Shown: in pieces, positions 54,122-63,874 of the stretch | How positions within the stretch are numbered: position 1 is the stretch's first letter | Layout of the letters: each line of letters begins with the position of its first letter | Source: Oceanobacter mangrovi | GTDB lineage: Bacteria; Pseudomonadota; Gammaproteobacteria; Pseudomonadales; Oceanobacteraceae | Assembly (NCBI RefSeq): GCF_019740315.1 | Contig: NZ_JAHXZR010000001.1 | Location: forward strand, 682,001 to 746,000 | Length of the DNA: 64,000 nucleotides | Reading direction: 5' to 3' | The notes under the pieces: model-generated | What the model was told of the DNA's origin: nothing | Databases searched by the model: none | What the model saw: only the letters and a program-made list of their open reading frames with translations | Translations under genes and position numbers: made by a program

Positions 54122-55000
54122 ATGAGCAAGATTCGTGTAGCAAGCGCCGCCTATGAGGTTGGTTATCTGGACAGCCGCCAGGCCTGGCTCGACAAAATCC
54201 GCAGCTGGGTAGAACAAGCGGCGCAGCAGGGCGCGCAGGTGCTGGTGTTCCCGGAGTATTTTTCGATGGAGCTGGCGTCGTTGTTTGCGGCTGAGGTGTA
54301 TCAGTCGCTGACCGAACAGCTGGTGCAGCTGCAAAATCTGCATGAAGGATTTGTCGCCCATTTCAGCAATCTGGCCAGGGAATTCGGCGTGTTGATCTGC
54401 GCCGGGACTTTTCCGGTGCTACTGGATGAGGGGCTGGAATCCGAACGCTATGTCAATCGCTGTTATTTGCTGATGCCGGACGGTGCCATCGACTGGCAGG
54501 ACAAGCTGCAAATGACCCGCTTTGAAAACGAGCAGTGGGGCATTGCTTCCGGTGACGCCTTGCGGGTGTTCGAGACGCAGTTTGGCAAGATCGCGGTGAA
54601 CATCTGTTACGACTCGGAATTCCCCTTGTTTGCCCGCCAGCAGGTGATACAAGGCGCAGATCTGATTCTGGTACCGTCCTGTACGGATACGCTGGCCGGA
54701 TTCCATCGGGTACAGATTGGCTGTCGGGCGCGGGCGCTGGAAAACCAGTGTTTTGTGGTGCAGTCACCGACGGTGGGTAATGCCGAATGGTCGCCAGCGA
54801 TTGATGAAAACAACGGTGCTGCCGGGGTGTTTGCGCCGGTGGCTTATGGATTTCCTGCCGATGGCATTGTTGCCCAGACACCGTTGAATGAACCGGGCTG
54901 GTGTTACGCCGATCTGGATCTGGCTGAGCTGGCGCGGGTGCGTAGTGAAGGTCAGGTGTTTAATTATCGTGACTGGGATGGCCAGCAGCGTTTTGTTTGA
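54122..55000 (+). CDS. Carbon-nitrogen hydrolase (nitrilase superfamily)
   Basis: 292-residue amidase-type enzyme. Catalytic triad visible: Glu in VFPEYFSME, Lys in DKLQMTRFE, Cys in NICYDSEFPLF. Omega-amidase/aliphatic-amidase-like; nitrile specificity unlikely. Cytoplasmic. Preceded by the GNAT gene. In a hydroxycinnamate island an amidase could release ferulate from amides, but this is speculation. Confidence 0.87.
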   Translation: MSKIRVASAAYEVGYLDSRQAWLDKIRSWVEQAAQQGAQVLVFPEYFSMELASLFAAEVYQSLTEQLVQLQNLHEGFVAHFSNLAREFGVLICAGTFPVLLDEGLESERYVNRCYLLMPDGAIDWQDKLQMTRFENEQWGIASGDALRVFETQFGKIAVNICYDSEFPLFARQQVIQGADLILVPSCTDTLAGFHRVQIGCRARALENQCFVVQSPTVGNAEWSPAIDENNGAAGVFAPVAYGFPADGIVAQTPLNEPGWCYADLDLAELARVRSEGQVFNYRDWDGQQRFV

Positions 55001-55055
55001 GTTTCGCGGTCGGGAATAAACTCCCTCCTACCTGGTGCACTGGATCTGCGGCGCT

Positions 55056-55091
55056 AAAAAAGCCCGATCTCCCACTACAAAGAGATCGGGC
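55056..55091 (-). terminator. Terminator of thioesterase gene
   Basis: Minus strand: GCCCGATCTC-loop-GAGATCGGGC (55062-55071 with 55082-55091) followed by TTTTTT (55061-55056). It is 88 bp beyond the thioesterase stop. Confidence 0.85.
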
Positions 55092-55179
55092 AAGAAGCGA
55101 CAGTCCAGAGTATGGGAGCACTATCGTCGCTCGGTTGACGACTGGATGAGTCGATCAATTCATTAGCCGCTGGCCATTG

Positions 55180-55614
55180 TCAGAACGCCGGGTTGGTTGC
55201 GCGCAGCGCTTCAACCATGGTATCCGGCAAGGGCACAGAATGAATTTTGGCCGGATCTTCCGGATCACGGGTCACCCATACGCGGGTCTCGGTACACTCT
55301 ATGGCCAGCTTGCTGCCTTTCAGCAAGCGATGGCGAATATCAAAACTGGAACGGCGAATTTCCGTTGCCTGGCTTTCAATCACGACTTCATCGGTGAAGC
55401 GTGACGGGATAAAAAACTGCGCCCGGGTATCGACCATCGGCCAGCCGACCGCGTCATATTCACTGATCAGCTGGGGTTTGGTTTTACCGGTGGCCGCGTT
55501 GATCAGGAACATGGTCGAAGCATCAAACATGGCGAAGTAGCGTGGGTAAAACACGATACCGGCCGGATCACAGTCACCCCATTCGATGGTGAGCTTGCGC
55601 TGGTTGATAAACAT
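55180..55614 (-). CDS. Acyl-CoA thioesterase (4-hydroxybenzoyl-CoA thioesterase family)
   Basis: 144-residue hotdog-fold thioesterase. Active-site loop WGDCDPAGIVFYPRYFAMFD carries the catalytic Asp. Could release aromatic acids from CoA thioesters formed by Fcs, or relieve CoA sequestration. Separated from fcs2 by a 414-bp repeat-rich gap; both on the minus strand. Confidence 0.88.
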   Translation of the reverse strand: MFINQRKLTIEWGDCDPAGIVFYPRYFAMFDASTMFLINAATGKTKPQLISEYDAVGWPMVDTRAQFFIPSRFTDEVVIESQATEIRRSSFDIRHRLLKGSKLAIECTETRVWVTRDPEDPAKIHSVPLPDTMVEALRATNPAF

Positions 55615-56028
55615 CTGTAGCTCCTTTTTTAATGCCAGACGTCAGCAAATTACAGCGTCTTCCCAAACGAGCTTGCGAGATTTAGGATCCATGCAGCTTT
55701 GCCAAATACAGGCCGTATGGATCCTGAGACAAGCTCAGGAAGACGGGTATTCATGCCCGGGTTGGGGCCCCAGACGCCGGACGCCAGCAAATTACAGTGT
55801 CTTCCCAAACGAGCTTGCGAGATTTGGGATCCATGCAGCGTTGCCAAATACAGGCCGTATGGATCCTGAATCGCTACGCGTTCAGGATGACGGGTATAAA
55901 CTCCACCGTCTTCCCAAACGAGCTTGCGAGATTTGGGATCCATACAGCTTTGCCAAATACAGGCCGTATGGATCCTGAAACAAGCTCAGGAATGCAGATA
56001 TTGGCGCCGGACGCTCGTGCTGTGCCTA
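55615..56028. repeat. 414-bp interval with three-copy repeat array
   Basis: Copies begin GTCTTCCCAAACGAGC at 55657, 55799 and 55908 (spacing 142 and 109 bp) and extend to about 55995. Each contains GGATCCAT...ATGGATCC arms and an H2-type hairpin (TCCTGA-N-CAAGCTCAGGA); the second copy instead carries an H1-type hairpin (CCTGAATCGCTACGCGTTCAGG). H1 and H2 are also the modules of the array at 30295. No gene seen. Confidence 0.85.
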
Positions 56029-57906
56029 TTACTTCAGCCCAATAACGCCTTCAACGATTTCCGCGGCGTACAGCTTCTCAACCGAATCCACCCGTTTTTC
56101 CAGAATCGCACGCTGGTTCAGCGAGCCCTTGTCAGTGATTTCGTGAGCGTCCAGTTGTGGTGGATTGGCTTCGATAATCAGACGCTGGATCTTGGTCGAG
56201 CTACCGGTTGAAGACGCCGCCATTTCCTGCAGCAAACCGGCAAACACTTCACGGGTACGTGGGTGGTTTACCAGCGTTTCGGCGTCGGTGCTGGCTGGCA
56301 GTTCGGTCAGCAGGGCCAGTTGCGCCAGATCCGGGAACACCAGCACAGAGATGTAGCTGCGGTCATGGCCAGCTACGACCAGGTCCTGCACGTACGGTGC
56401 GCACTGGTGAATGGTGTGCTGACGCAGGGCGCCAACGCTGACCCAGGTACCAGTATCCAGTTTGAAGTCTTCAGAAACCCGGCCGTCGAAACGGAAACCC
56501 CGGTTCGGCTGCTGTTCGTCGATGTATTTCAGCGCATCGCCGAGGCAGTAGTAGCCTTCTTCGTCGTAGGCCTTGAGGGTTTTTTCCTCATCGCGCCAGT
56601 AGCCCGGTGTGATGGAGTGACCCTTGATGCGGGCTTCCATCTTGCCGCTGTTGGGAATCAGCTTGATTTCACAGCCTGGCGACGGGGTGCCAACGACGCC
56701 GGAAGCACATTCTGCAATTGAGGCGAACAGCGCGCCCGGGCCGGTTTCGGTTGAACCCATGCCGGTCATCATCGGCACTTTCTTGCCGGTGATTTCGATC
56801 GCCAGTTGGTCCAGCGCATCCCAGACGTGCTGGGCCATACCGGCACCGGCGAAGTACATGACGTTGAGGCGGCTGAAGAAGTTTTCAGCGGCATCACGGT
56901 CTTCCCGCAGCGCCTGTACCAGCAGCTCGTAGCCTTTTGGTACGTTGAAATAGATGGTCGGAGCGACGTCACGCAGGTTATCCAGCGTCACTTTCAACAG
57001 TTTTGGTGTTGGTTTGCCCTGGTCAATGTAGAGCGAACCGCCGTTGTAGATCGCCAGGCCAACGTTGTGGTTGCCACCAAAGGTGTGGTTCCACGGTAGC
57101 CAGTCGACCAGTACCGGCGGTTCCTTGCGGACGAAGTTGAAGATGTCGGCGAGGATTTCCTGGTTCGACGCCAGCATGCGGTTCGGGCAGATAACGCCTT
57201 TGGGCATGCCGGTGGAGCCGGAAGTGAACAGGAATTTGGCGATGGTGTCTGGCGTGACGGCGCGGTTGGCGACGTCGACAGCCTCGGTCACTTCGGTGTC
57301 CAGCAGTTCGCTGAAACGGCTCAGCGGGTTCTTCAGTGCGTCGTCACCGTGGGCAGTGATGACAGATACCACGGGCAGGCCCGGGAATACGGCGTCGATG
57401 GCGTCGCGGTAAGGGCCAAGGTTGTCGGCAAACACCAGCCCCGGAGTCATCACACCAGCGATATGGCGCAGCTTGCCGAAGTCGGTGGAAATGGTGGAGT
57501 AGGCGGTCGAAATCGGGCTGTACGGAATGCCCACGTACATGGCCGCCAGCGCGATCAGCAGGTGTTCGCTGCAGTTGCCGGACAGAATGATCAGGGGCCG
57601 TTCGGCGCTCAGTGGCTCGCCATCAACACGAACATTCAACAGCCACTGGGCAATGGCACGGACTTGCTGACGGGCTTCGGCGTAGCTGATGGCTTCCCAG
57701 TGATTGAGGTCCGCACCCTGCAATGGGCGCTGGGCCAGAAACAGCTGGTCGGGGGTTTTGGCTGCCCAGTGATCGAGGCAGTCGGTGAAACGATCCGGGT
57801 ATTGGCCCAGCTCGCCGACTGGCCGAATGATCTGGCTGCCGTCGTCGCGGTACTCAACAGTTACCTTGTGGGCGGTGACGTCCACCGGACGGAATTCCGC
57901 AGTCAT
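56029..57906 (-). CDS. fcs: Feruloyl-CoA synthetase (copy 2)
   Basis: Second hydroxycinnamate-CoA ligase, 625 residues, with AMP-binding motif FLFTSGSTGMPKGV, LPWNHTFGG, TGMGSTETGP and GYYCLGDALKY. Last gene of the larger cluster (vdh2-ech2-thiolase-acd-fcs2). Roughly two-thirds identical to fcs1 by eye, in strong contrast to the near-identical ech and vdh pairs, so it may accept a different hydroxycinnamate. Confidence 0.92.
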   Translation of the reverse strand: MTAEFRPVDVTAHKVTVEYRDDGSQIIRPVGELGQYPDRFTDCLDHWAAKTPDQLFLAQRPLQGADLNHWEAISYAEARQQVRAIAQWLLNVRVDGEPLSAERPLIILSGNCSEHLLIALAAMYVGIPYSPISTAYSTISTDFGKLRHIAGVMTPGLVFADNLGPYRDAIDAVFPGLPVVSVITAHGDDALKNPLSRFSELLDTEVTEAVDVANRAVTPDTIAKFLFTSGSTGMPKGVICPNRMLASNQEILADIFNFVRKEPPVLVDWLPWNHTFGGNHNVGLAIYNGGSLYIDQGKPTPKLLKVTLDNLRDVAPTIYFNVPKGYELLVQALREDRDAAENFFSRLNVMYFAGAGMAQHVWDALDQLAIEITGKKVPMMTGMGSTETGPGALFASIAECASGVVGTPSPGCEIKLIPNSGKMEARIKGHSITPGYWRDEEKTLKAYDEEGYYCLGDALKYIDEQQPNRGFRFDGRVSEDFKLDTGTWVSVGALRQHTIHQCAPYVQDLVVAGHDRSYISVLVFPDLAQLALLTELPASTDAETLVNHPRTREVFAGLLQEMAASSTGSSTKIQRLIIEANPPQLDAHEITDKGSLNQRAILEKRVDSVEKLYAAEIVEGVIGLK

Positions 57907-58027
57907 GGTTTTTCTCCCTACCGCCCTGATTATGTTTATCGGCGGCGCACTGAGTTTTTGGATTATTGCTGTAATTCAGGTTGGCCAGCGGCGCTCGTGA
58001 CGCGGCTGGCCGATGACTGGGTCGTGC

Positions 58028-59827
58028 TTAACGATCAGCCATAAAATCAAATTCGCTGAGACCGGCGGTGGCGTTGGCTACTGTGGTCAGCAGTGAATGA
58101 ATCTGTGGCATGCCATGGGCAAACCAGAACTTCGCCAGCGCTACCTGATTGGCGTGGTAACCGGCGTCGTTGCCGTCGACCACGCGCTGCTGGGCCAGTT
58201 TGGCCATTAGCGCCAATTGCCAGCCGCTGCACAGACGACCCATGGCTTCCAGCATGGGCACGGATCCGGCATGCAGGCGGCACTGGTCGGCTTGTTTGCC
58301 AGCCATTTCCATCAAGGTGCGCAGCTGGCCGTGAATGGATGCCACCGCAGACACCAGGCCGGCACGCAGTTCCTGCAATTCGGCAGGCAGCTGGTCGGCA
58401 TCGCTGGAGATCTGCCGTAGCAGGTTCTGCAGGGCAACGCCCTGGTCGCCGAGGATTTTGCGGAACATCAGGTCGCGCGCCTGGATGCCGGTGGTGCCTT
58501 CGTAAATGGTGGTGATGCGGGCATCACGGATAAACTGGGCAACGCCGGTTTCTTCAACAAAGCCCATGCCGCCGTAAACCTGGGTACAGGTTCCGGCCAT
58601 CAGGTTGCCCTGTTCGGTGGCGTAGGCCTTGAAGATTGGCGTCAGCAGGGCGATGCGTTCACGCAGCATGGCGGCCTGCTTTTTGTCAGTGGTCTGTTCA
58701 GACAGGTCGATCCAGGCTGAAATGGAGTAGCCGAGGGCACGCAGACCGGCGGTCTGGCTGGCCATCGACAGCAACATGCGCTGAACGTCCGGGTGGCGGA
58801 CGATGGCAACCCGTTCGCCAGTCTGGTAGTGGGCGCCCTGTGAGCGTTCGATGGCGTAGTTGAGGGCGTGCTGGTAACCCAGTTCGCCGAAGGCCACACC
58901 CTGCATACCGGTACTGACGCGAGCTTCGTTCATCAGCACGAACATCGCCATCAGGCCCTTGTTCTCTGCGCCGATCAGCTCACCAATACAGCCATCACTG
59001 TCGCCGTAGTTCATGGTGCAGGTCGGGCTGCCGTGCAAACCCATTTTGTGTTCGATACCGCTGCAGACGACGTCGTTGGCTTCGCCCAGCGAACCGTCTT
59101 CATTGATGCGGAACTTGGGTACCGCAAACAGTGAAATACCACGGCTGCCAGCTGGTGCATCCGGCGTACGGGCCAGTACCAGGTGGACAATGTTTTCGGT
59201 CAGATCGTGTTCACCATAGGTGATAAAGATTTTCTGGCCCTTGATCTTGTAGGTGCCGTCGCCTTGCGGAATCGCCTTGGTGACGGTGTTGGCCAAATCC
59301 GAACCGGCAGACGGTTCGGTCAGCGCCATGGTGACACTCCAGCGACCGGTGATGATGGCTTCCAGATATTTGGCTTTCTGCTCATCGGTACCGAAGTGCA
59401 TCAGAATTTCGCTGCAGCCCTGGGTCAGTGCCTGGAACATCACAAACGACAGGTTGGCTGACAGCCACATTTCGTGCACGGGCATGGATACAAAACGCGG
59501 CAGCTGCTGGCCGCCGAAATCCGCTGGCAGCGCCAGGCCGAGCCAGCCGTTGTCACAGAATTGCTGATAGGCACTCTGCCAGCCGTCCGGCGTTTTCACC
59601 TGGCCTTTTTCATCGCCGTCAGCGATAAAACGACAGCCTTGCATATCGCCCACAGCATTCAGGGGTGACAGTTCACCAGCGGCAAACTTGCCGGCTTCAT
59701 CAAGAATGGTGGCGACAAAGTCAGCTGGGTATTCAGCCAGCGACTCGACCTGGTCGAGCTGGTTGTATTCACGCACCATATCGAGCGCGAACAGCATGTC
59801 TTTTAACGGTGCTTTGTAGTCACTCAT
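58028..59827 (-). CDS. Acyl-CoA dehydrogenase
   Basis: 599-residue FAD-dependent acyl-CoA dehydrogenase of the large FadE/DmdC-like type. Seen: VTMALTEPSAGSD (FAD/substrate loop), KIFITYGEHD, QVYGGMGFVEETGVAQFIRDARITTIYEGTTGIQ read in pieces. In Pseudomonas an acyl-CoA dehydrogenase (acd) and thiolase (aat) lie in the ferulate operon and may process phenylpropanoid or phenylpropionyl-CoA. Lies between thiolase and fcs2. Confidence 0.92.
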   Translation of the reverse strand: MSDYKAPLKDMLFALDMVREYNQLDQVESLAEYPADFVATILDEAGKFAAGELSPLNAVGDMQGCRFIADGDEKGQVKTPDGWQSAYQQFCDNGWLGLALPADFGGQQLPRFVSMPVHEMWLSANLSFVMFQALTQGCSEILMHFGTDEQKAKYLEAIITGRWSVTMALTEPSAGSDLANTVTKAIPQGDGTYKIKGQKIFITYGEHDLTENIVHLVLARTPDAPAGSRGISLFAVPKFRINEDGSLGEANDVVCSGIEHKMGLHGSPTCTMNYGDSDGCIGELIGAENKGLMAMFVLMNEARVSTGMQGVAFGELGYQHALNYAIERSQGAHYQTGERVAIVRHPDVQRMLLSMASQTAGLRALGYSISAWIDLSEQTTDKKQAAMLRERIALLTPIFKAYATEQGNLMAGTCTQVYGGMGFVEETGVAQFIRDARITTIYEGTTGIQARDLMFRKILGDQGVALQNLLRQISSDADQLPAELQELRAGLVSAVASIHGQLRTLMEMAGKQADQCRLHAGSVPMLEAMGRLCSGWQLALMAKLAQQRVVDGNDAGYHANQVALAKFWFAHGMPQIHSLLTTVANATAGLSEFDFMADR

Positions 59828-59858
59828 TATTGCTTACCTTGCAAGTTGTCGAGCAGTC

Positions 59859-61127
59859 TCAGACTGCTTTCTCAAGAAGAACGGCGATACCCTGGCCACC
59901 ACCGGCGCAGGCCGAGGAGATGGCAAATTGTCCATCAGTCTGATTCAGCTGGCGCGCCACCGTATGGGTCAGGCGCACACCGGTTACCCCTAACGGGTGG
60001 CCGATTGCGATGGCGCCGCCGTGGATATTCAGACGTTCCCGATCCAGTTGCAGCTCGCGCTCACAGGCAATCACCTGGGCGCCAAAGGCTTCATTGATTT
60101 CGTAGCGGGCGATGTCGTTGACCTGCATACCACGATCGTTCAGCAAGGAACGGATCGCCGGTGCCGGGCCAATGCCCATGATTTCCGGTGGTACCCCTAC
60201 CACCGAGCCGCCAGCGATACGTGCCAGCGGCTTGAGGCCGTGGGCACGCATGTAATCGCCATGAACGACCAGTACCGCCGCTGCGCCATCAACAATGGCC
60301 GAGCTGTTACCGCCGGTCTGCACACCACCAAAGGCGGGGCGCAGTTTGGCCAGGATTTCACTGCTGGTTGGCCGTACGTGGCCATCGGATTCAAACGCCT
60401 CGGCGCGATCCGCCAGTTTCAGTTTGCGCGGGTTGTAGCCTTCAAGGCTCCATTCGCTGTTACGAATGCCGACGACTTCGTCATCAAGGTAGCCGCTCTG
60501 CTGAGCCGCAACGGCCAGCTGGAACGAGCGGGCAGCGTAGTCGTCAACTTCCGCGCGGGTAATGCCGTAACGCAGTGCCAGATTTTCTGCGGTGTTGCCC
60601 ATGCCAATACCGGGGGCGGTATCGATGGTGGCTTCCCACAGGAAATCCTTGAATTCCACCTGCCCCATGCGGAAACCCGCACGATGGGTATAGGCAGCAA
60701 TCGGGTTACGGGACATGGATTCGGTGCCAACCACCAGAGCGACTTTGGCCTTGCCCTGCGTGATCTGGTCGGCGGCGGTCAGAATGGCTTCAAAGCCGGT
60801 GCCGCACAGACGATGCACCAATACCGCGGGTGCTGACTGTGGAATACCTGCATACAAGCCCACATGGCGTGGCATAAAAAAAGCATCGTAGCTGGCCTGG
60901 GCGACGTTACCGGCGACAATAAAGTCGACCTCATTGGCTGACATGCCGGTATTTTCGCTGACCTTTTGCAACAGCGCACGAGCGGCATAAATGCCGAGAT
61001 CGGTAGGGGAAACATCACGCAGCACGCCGGTGTAATCCGCGAACGGAGTGCGAGCACCTTCAACCAGCCAGATGTCATCGTAGCGGGAGATCAGTGCGCC
61101 TTGTTCTGAAGCAGAGAATGCGTTCAT
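59859..61127 (-). CDS. Thiolase (acetyl-CoA acetyltransferase family)
   Basis: 422 residues from the ATG at 61127. Thiolase active-site Cys108 in [10 protein letters not shown], then [11 protein letters not shown] (His) and SACAGGGQG (second Cys). Corresponds to aat of the Pseudomonas ferulate operon. Together with the acyl-CoA dehydrogenase it could support a beta-oxidative branch, while Ech gives the non-beta-oxidative branch. A GTG at 61139 is an alternative start. Confidence 0.92.
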   Translation of the reverse strand: MNAFSASEQGALISRYDDIWLVEGARTPFADYTGVLRDVSPTDLGIYAARALLQKVSENTGMSANEVDFIVAGNVAQASYDAFFMPRHVGLYAGIPQSAPAVLVHRLCGTGFEAILTAADQITQGKAKVALVVGTESMSRNPIAAYTHRAGFRMGQVEFKDFLWEATIDTAPGIGMGNTAENLALRYGITRAEVDDYAARSFQLAVAAQQSGYLDDEVVGIRNSEWSLEGYNPRKLKLADRAEAFESDGHVRPTSSEILAKLRPAFGGVQTGGNSSAIVDGAAAVLVVHGDYMRAHGLKPLARIAGGSVVGVPPEIMGIGPAPAIRSLLNDRGMQVNDIARYEINEAFGAQVIACERELQLDRERLNIHGGAIAIGHPLGVTGVRLTHTVARQLNQTDGQFAISSACAGGGQGIAVLLEKAV

Positions 61128-61245
61128 TACGGTTATCACCTTGAAGTGCCGGTTGGTACTGGCTGTTGTTTTTGTTGTCTTCGGGTCTTGCTGGGAATGG
61201 CTGCACCATTCTCTAAATCGTTACTCGGGAGTAGCGGAGGTTTTG

Positions 61246-61312
61246 CCCGGGAGCGCGGGCGCTCCGCCCGCATCAAGGTGCTTATGCAGGCGGGACGCCT
61301 GCGCTCCCGGTC
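61246..61312. repeat. Large REP-like palindrome (second copy)
   Basis: CCCGGGAGCGCGGGCGCTCC...GGCGGGACGCCTGCGCTCCCGG, related to 35876-35938. It fills most of the gap between thiolase and ech2. No gene seen. Confidence 0.8.
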
Positions 61313-61360
61313 CAGGCTGTATTACGCTTGCTAGCCCGGCTTACTTCTGACCTTGCTTAC

Positions 61361-62215
61361 TTACTTGCCCTGTTTGGACTTGTCGTAAGCACCCAGACCT
61401 GGCTTGTAGGTCTTGTCGTCGATGAACTGCTTGATGCCTTCCTTACGACCGTCGTTATCGAAGAAGTTGGCCGCTTCCTGGGCACGTACCAGGTAGTCTT
61501 CGGCGTTGTCGTAGGTCATTTCCTGCACGCGACGAACGGCGTCTTTGGTGGCTTTCAGGGCAACCGGGTTCTTCGCTTTCAGGACTTCACAGACTTCAGT
61601 CACACGAGCTTTCAGCTGGTCAGCTGGTACGGCTTCGTTGATCAGGCCCCATTCAGCAGCAGTCTTGCCGGTGATGTTTTCACCCATCATGGAGTGGTAC
61701 ATGGCGTTACGGAAAGACAGCAGGTCAGTAGCCACCTTGGTCGCGCCGCCGCCAGGCAGGATGCCCCAGTTGATTTCGGACAGACCAAACTGCACGTCTT
61801 CAGCCGCGAACGCCAGGTCACAGGCGTACAGCGGGCCGTAACCGCCACCGAAGCACCAGCCGTTGACCATGGCGATGGTTGGCTTCTGGTACCAACGCAG
61901 ACGACGCCACCAACCGTAGGATTCACGCTGGGCACCACGGGTTGCACCCAGGCCTTTACCTTCGTTTTCACGGAAGTATTCCTTCAGGTCCATACCGGCC
62001 GTCCAGGCAGTACCTTCACCAGTCAGTACCAGTACGCTGACTTCCGGATCGAATTCCAGCTTGTCCAGCACACGCATCATCTGACGGTTCAGTTTCGGGC
62101 TCATGCAGTTACGTTTTTCTGCACGGTTAAAGCTGACCCAGGCAACACCATTGGAAACTTCGTAGGCAACGGTATCGATTTCGTCCTGTGGGATATCTTT
62201 TTCGTAAATGCTCAT
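61361..62215 (-). CDS. ech: Feruloyl-CoA hydratase/lyase (copy 2)
   Basis: Same 284-residue protein as copy 1 except Val24 and Tyr241. Catalytic Glu147 (GLSEINWG) conserved. DNA is also very similar across the coding region, but flanking sequence is unrelated. Between vdh2 and the thiolase gene in the larger cluster. Confidence 0.94.
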   Translation of the reverse strand: MSIYEKDIPQDEIDTVAYEVSNGVAWVSFNRAEKRNCMSPKLNRQMMRVLDKLEFDPEVSVLVLTGEGTAWTAGMDLKEYFRENEGKGLGATRGAQRESYGWWRRLRWYQKPTIAMVNGWCFGGGYGPLYACDLAFAAEDVQFGLSEINWGILPGGGATKVATDLLSFRNAMYHSMMGENITGKTAAEWGLINEAVPADQLKARVTEVCEVLKAKNPVALKATKDAVRRVQEMTYDNAEDYLVRAQEAANFFDNDGRKEGIKQFIDDKTYKPGLGAYDKSKQGK

Positions 62216-62352
62216 ATCAAAACCTGTTTAAATTCTTCTGTTGGTTTGGTACCGATGTGACGGAGAAAGTCGTCACACCGGTTGATGTTTGGTCATTCGG
62301 TTGATCCGATCGACCAGTGTTTAGACTGGCCTGCTCTTGGATCGGCCCGTGT

Positions 62353-63750
62353 TTAGATCGGATAGTGACCTGGCTCGGTTTCCATGGTGATCCAGCGCAG
62401 TTCAGAGAACTGGTCGATACCCGCCTTGCCACCAAAACGGCCGTAACCGGACGCGCCAACACCACCGAATGGCATCTGGGCTTCGTCGTGGACGGTGGCA
62501 CCGTTGATGTGACAGATACCGGAATGGATCTGCTTGGCCACTTTCATACCGCGAGCGGTGTTCTGGGTGAACACGGACGCGCTCAGACCGTATTCGCTGT
62601 CGTTGGCGATACGGATGGCATCCGCTTCGTCCTTGGCGATGATCATGGCGCAAATCGGCCCGAAGCTTTCTTCGCTGTAAATGCGCATTTCCTTGGTGAC
62701 GTTACCCAGCAGCGTGGCTGGCATCAGCACGGAATCGGCTTTACCGCCGGTCAGCAGGGTGGCGCCTTTGGCAACGGCGTCGTCGATCAGGTCGTTAACC
62801 TTGGAAGCGGTCTTCAGATCCACCACCGCACCCAGCGGAGTGTTGCCTTCACGTGGGTCGCCGGTCTTCATGGAAGCAACTTTCTCTGCCAGTTTGGCAG
62901 CGAAGGCTTCAGCCACGGACTCAACCACCACCAGACGCTCGGTCGACATACAGATCTGACCCTGGTTCATGTAGGCACCGAAAGACGCGGCTTTCACAGC
63001 TTCGTCGAGGTCGGCATCTTCCAGCACTACGAATGGAGCCTTGCCGCCCAGTTCCAGCAGGCAGGGCTTCAGGTGCTCGGCGGCGCGCTTGGCGATGATG
63101 CGACCCACTTCGGTGGAACCGGTGAAGTTGATGCGTTTCACTTCCGGCGCGTCGATCAGGGCGCCAACCACCTCACCAGCATCAGCGGGAGCGTTGGTCA
63201 CGTAGTTCACGGTACCTTCCGGGAAACCGGCTTCGGCCAGTGCTTCAATGATCAGCGAGTGAGTCTGTGGACAGATTTCAGAACACTTCAGAATCACCGA
63301 GTTACCACACGCCAGTGCGGTAGAAATCGCACGCACACCCAGAATGATGGGCGCGTTCCATGGCGCAATGCCGAGGATCACACCAACAGGCTGACGCACG
63401 GCCATGGCCAGACAGCCAGGCTTGTCAGACGGAATGATTTCACCAGAAATTTGCGTCGTCAGGGAAGCGGCTTCACGCAGCATGGAAGTCGCCAGCATCA
63501 CGTTAAAACCGGCCCAACCCGCGGTGGCACCAATTTCGTTAGCCATGGCATCGATGAAATCGGCCTGACGGGCAGCCAGCGCATCGGCGGCTTTCATCAG
63601 GACAGTACGACGGGCGTTAGGACCCATTTCTGACCAGGCTTCAAAGCCTTTCTGGGCAGTGGCGGTGACGGCAGCAATGTCGCTGGCCTGCATGGCCACG
63701 GCGGTGCTGGCAACCTCGCCAGTCAATGGGTTCAGGCGTTCGAAGTTCAT
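62353..63750 (-). CDS. vdh: Vanillin dehydrogenase (copy 2)
   Basis: 465 residues from the ATG at 63750 with GGAGATAACC upstream. ALDH nucleophile Cys in NQGQICMSTERL and base Glu in LELGGKAPF. Near-identical to copy 1 (five differences). First gene of the larger ferulate cluster. Degenerate TTTAGA-CTGGCC repeats follow the stop, as in copy 1. Confidence 0.93.
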   Translation of the reverse strand: MNFERLNPLTGEVASTAVAMQASDIAAVTATAQKGFEAWSEMGPNARRTVLMKAADALAARQADFIDAMANEIGATAGWAGFNVMLATSMLREAASLTTQISGEIIPSDKPGCLAMAVRQPVGVILGIAPWNAPIILGVRAISTALACGNSVILKCSEICPQTHSLIIEALAEAGFPEGTVNYVTNAPADAGEVVGALIDAPEVKRINFTGSTEVGRIIAKRAAEHLKPCLLELGGKAPFVVLEDADLDEAVKAASFGAYMNQGQICMSTERLVVVESVAEAFAAKLAEKVASMKTGDPREGNTPLGAVVDLKTASKVNDLIDDAVAKGATLLTGGKADSVLMPATLLGNVTKEMRIYSEESFGPICAMIIAKDEADAIRIANDSEYGLSASVFTQNTARGMKVAKQIHSGICHINGATVHDEAQMPFGGVGASGYGRFGGKAGIDQFSELRWITMETEPGHYPI

Positions 63751-63874
63751 GGTTATCTCCGTTGTTATTTTGGCTTGATAACGGTCTGGCTGAGAAAACC
63801 TGTCAGTCTGCTGAGCAGGTTTCCGTATTTCCCGGAGGCATCCCGGAACGGGCTGACTCACTTTGTTGGAATTA

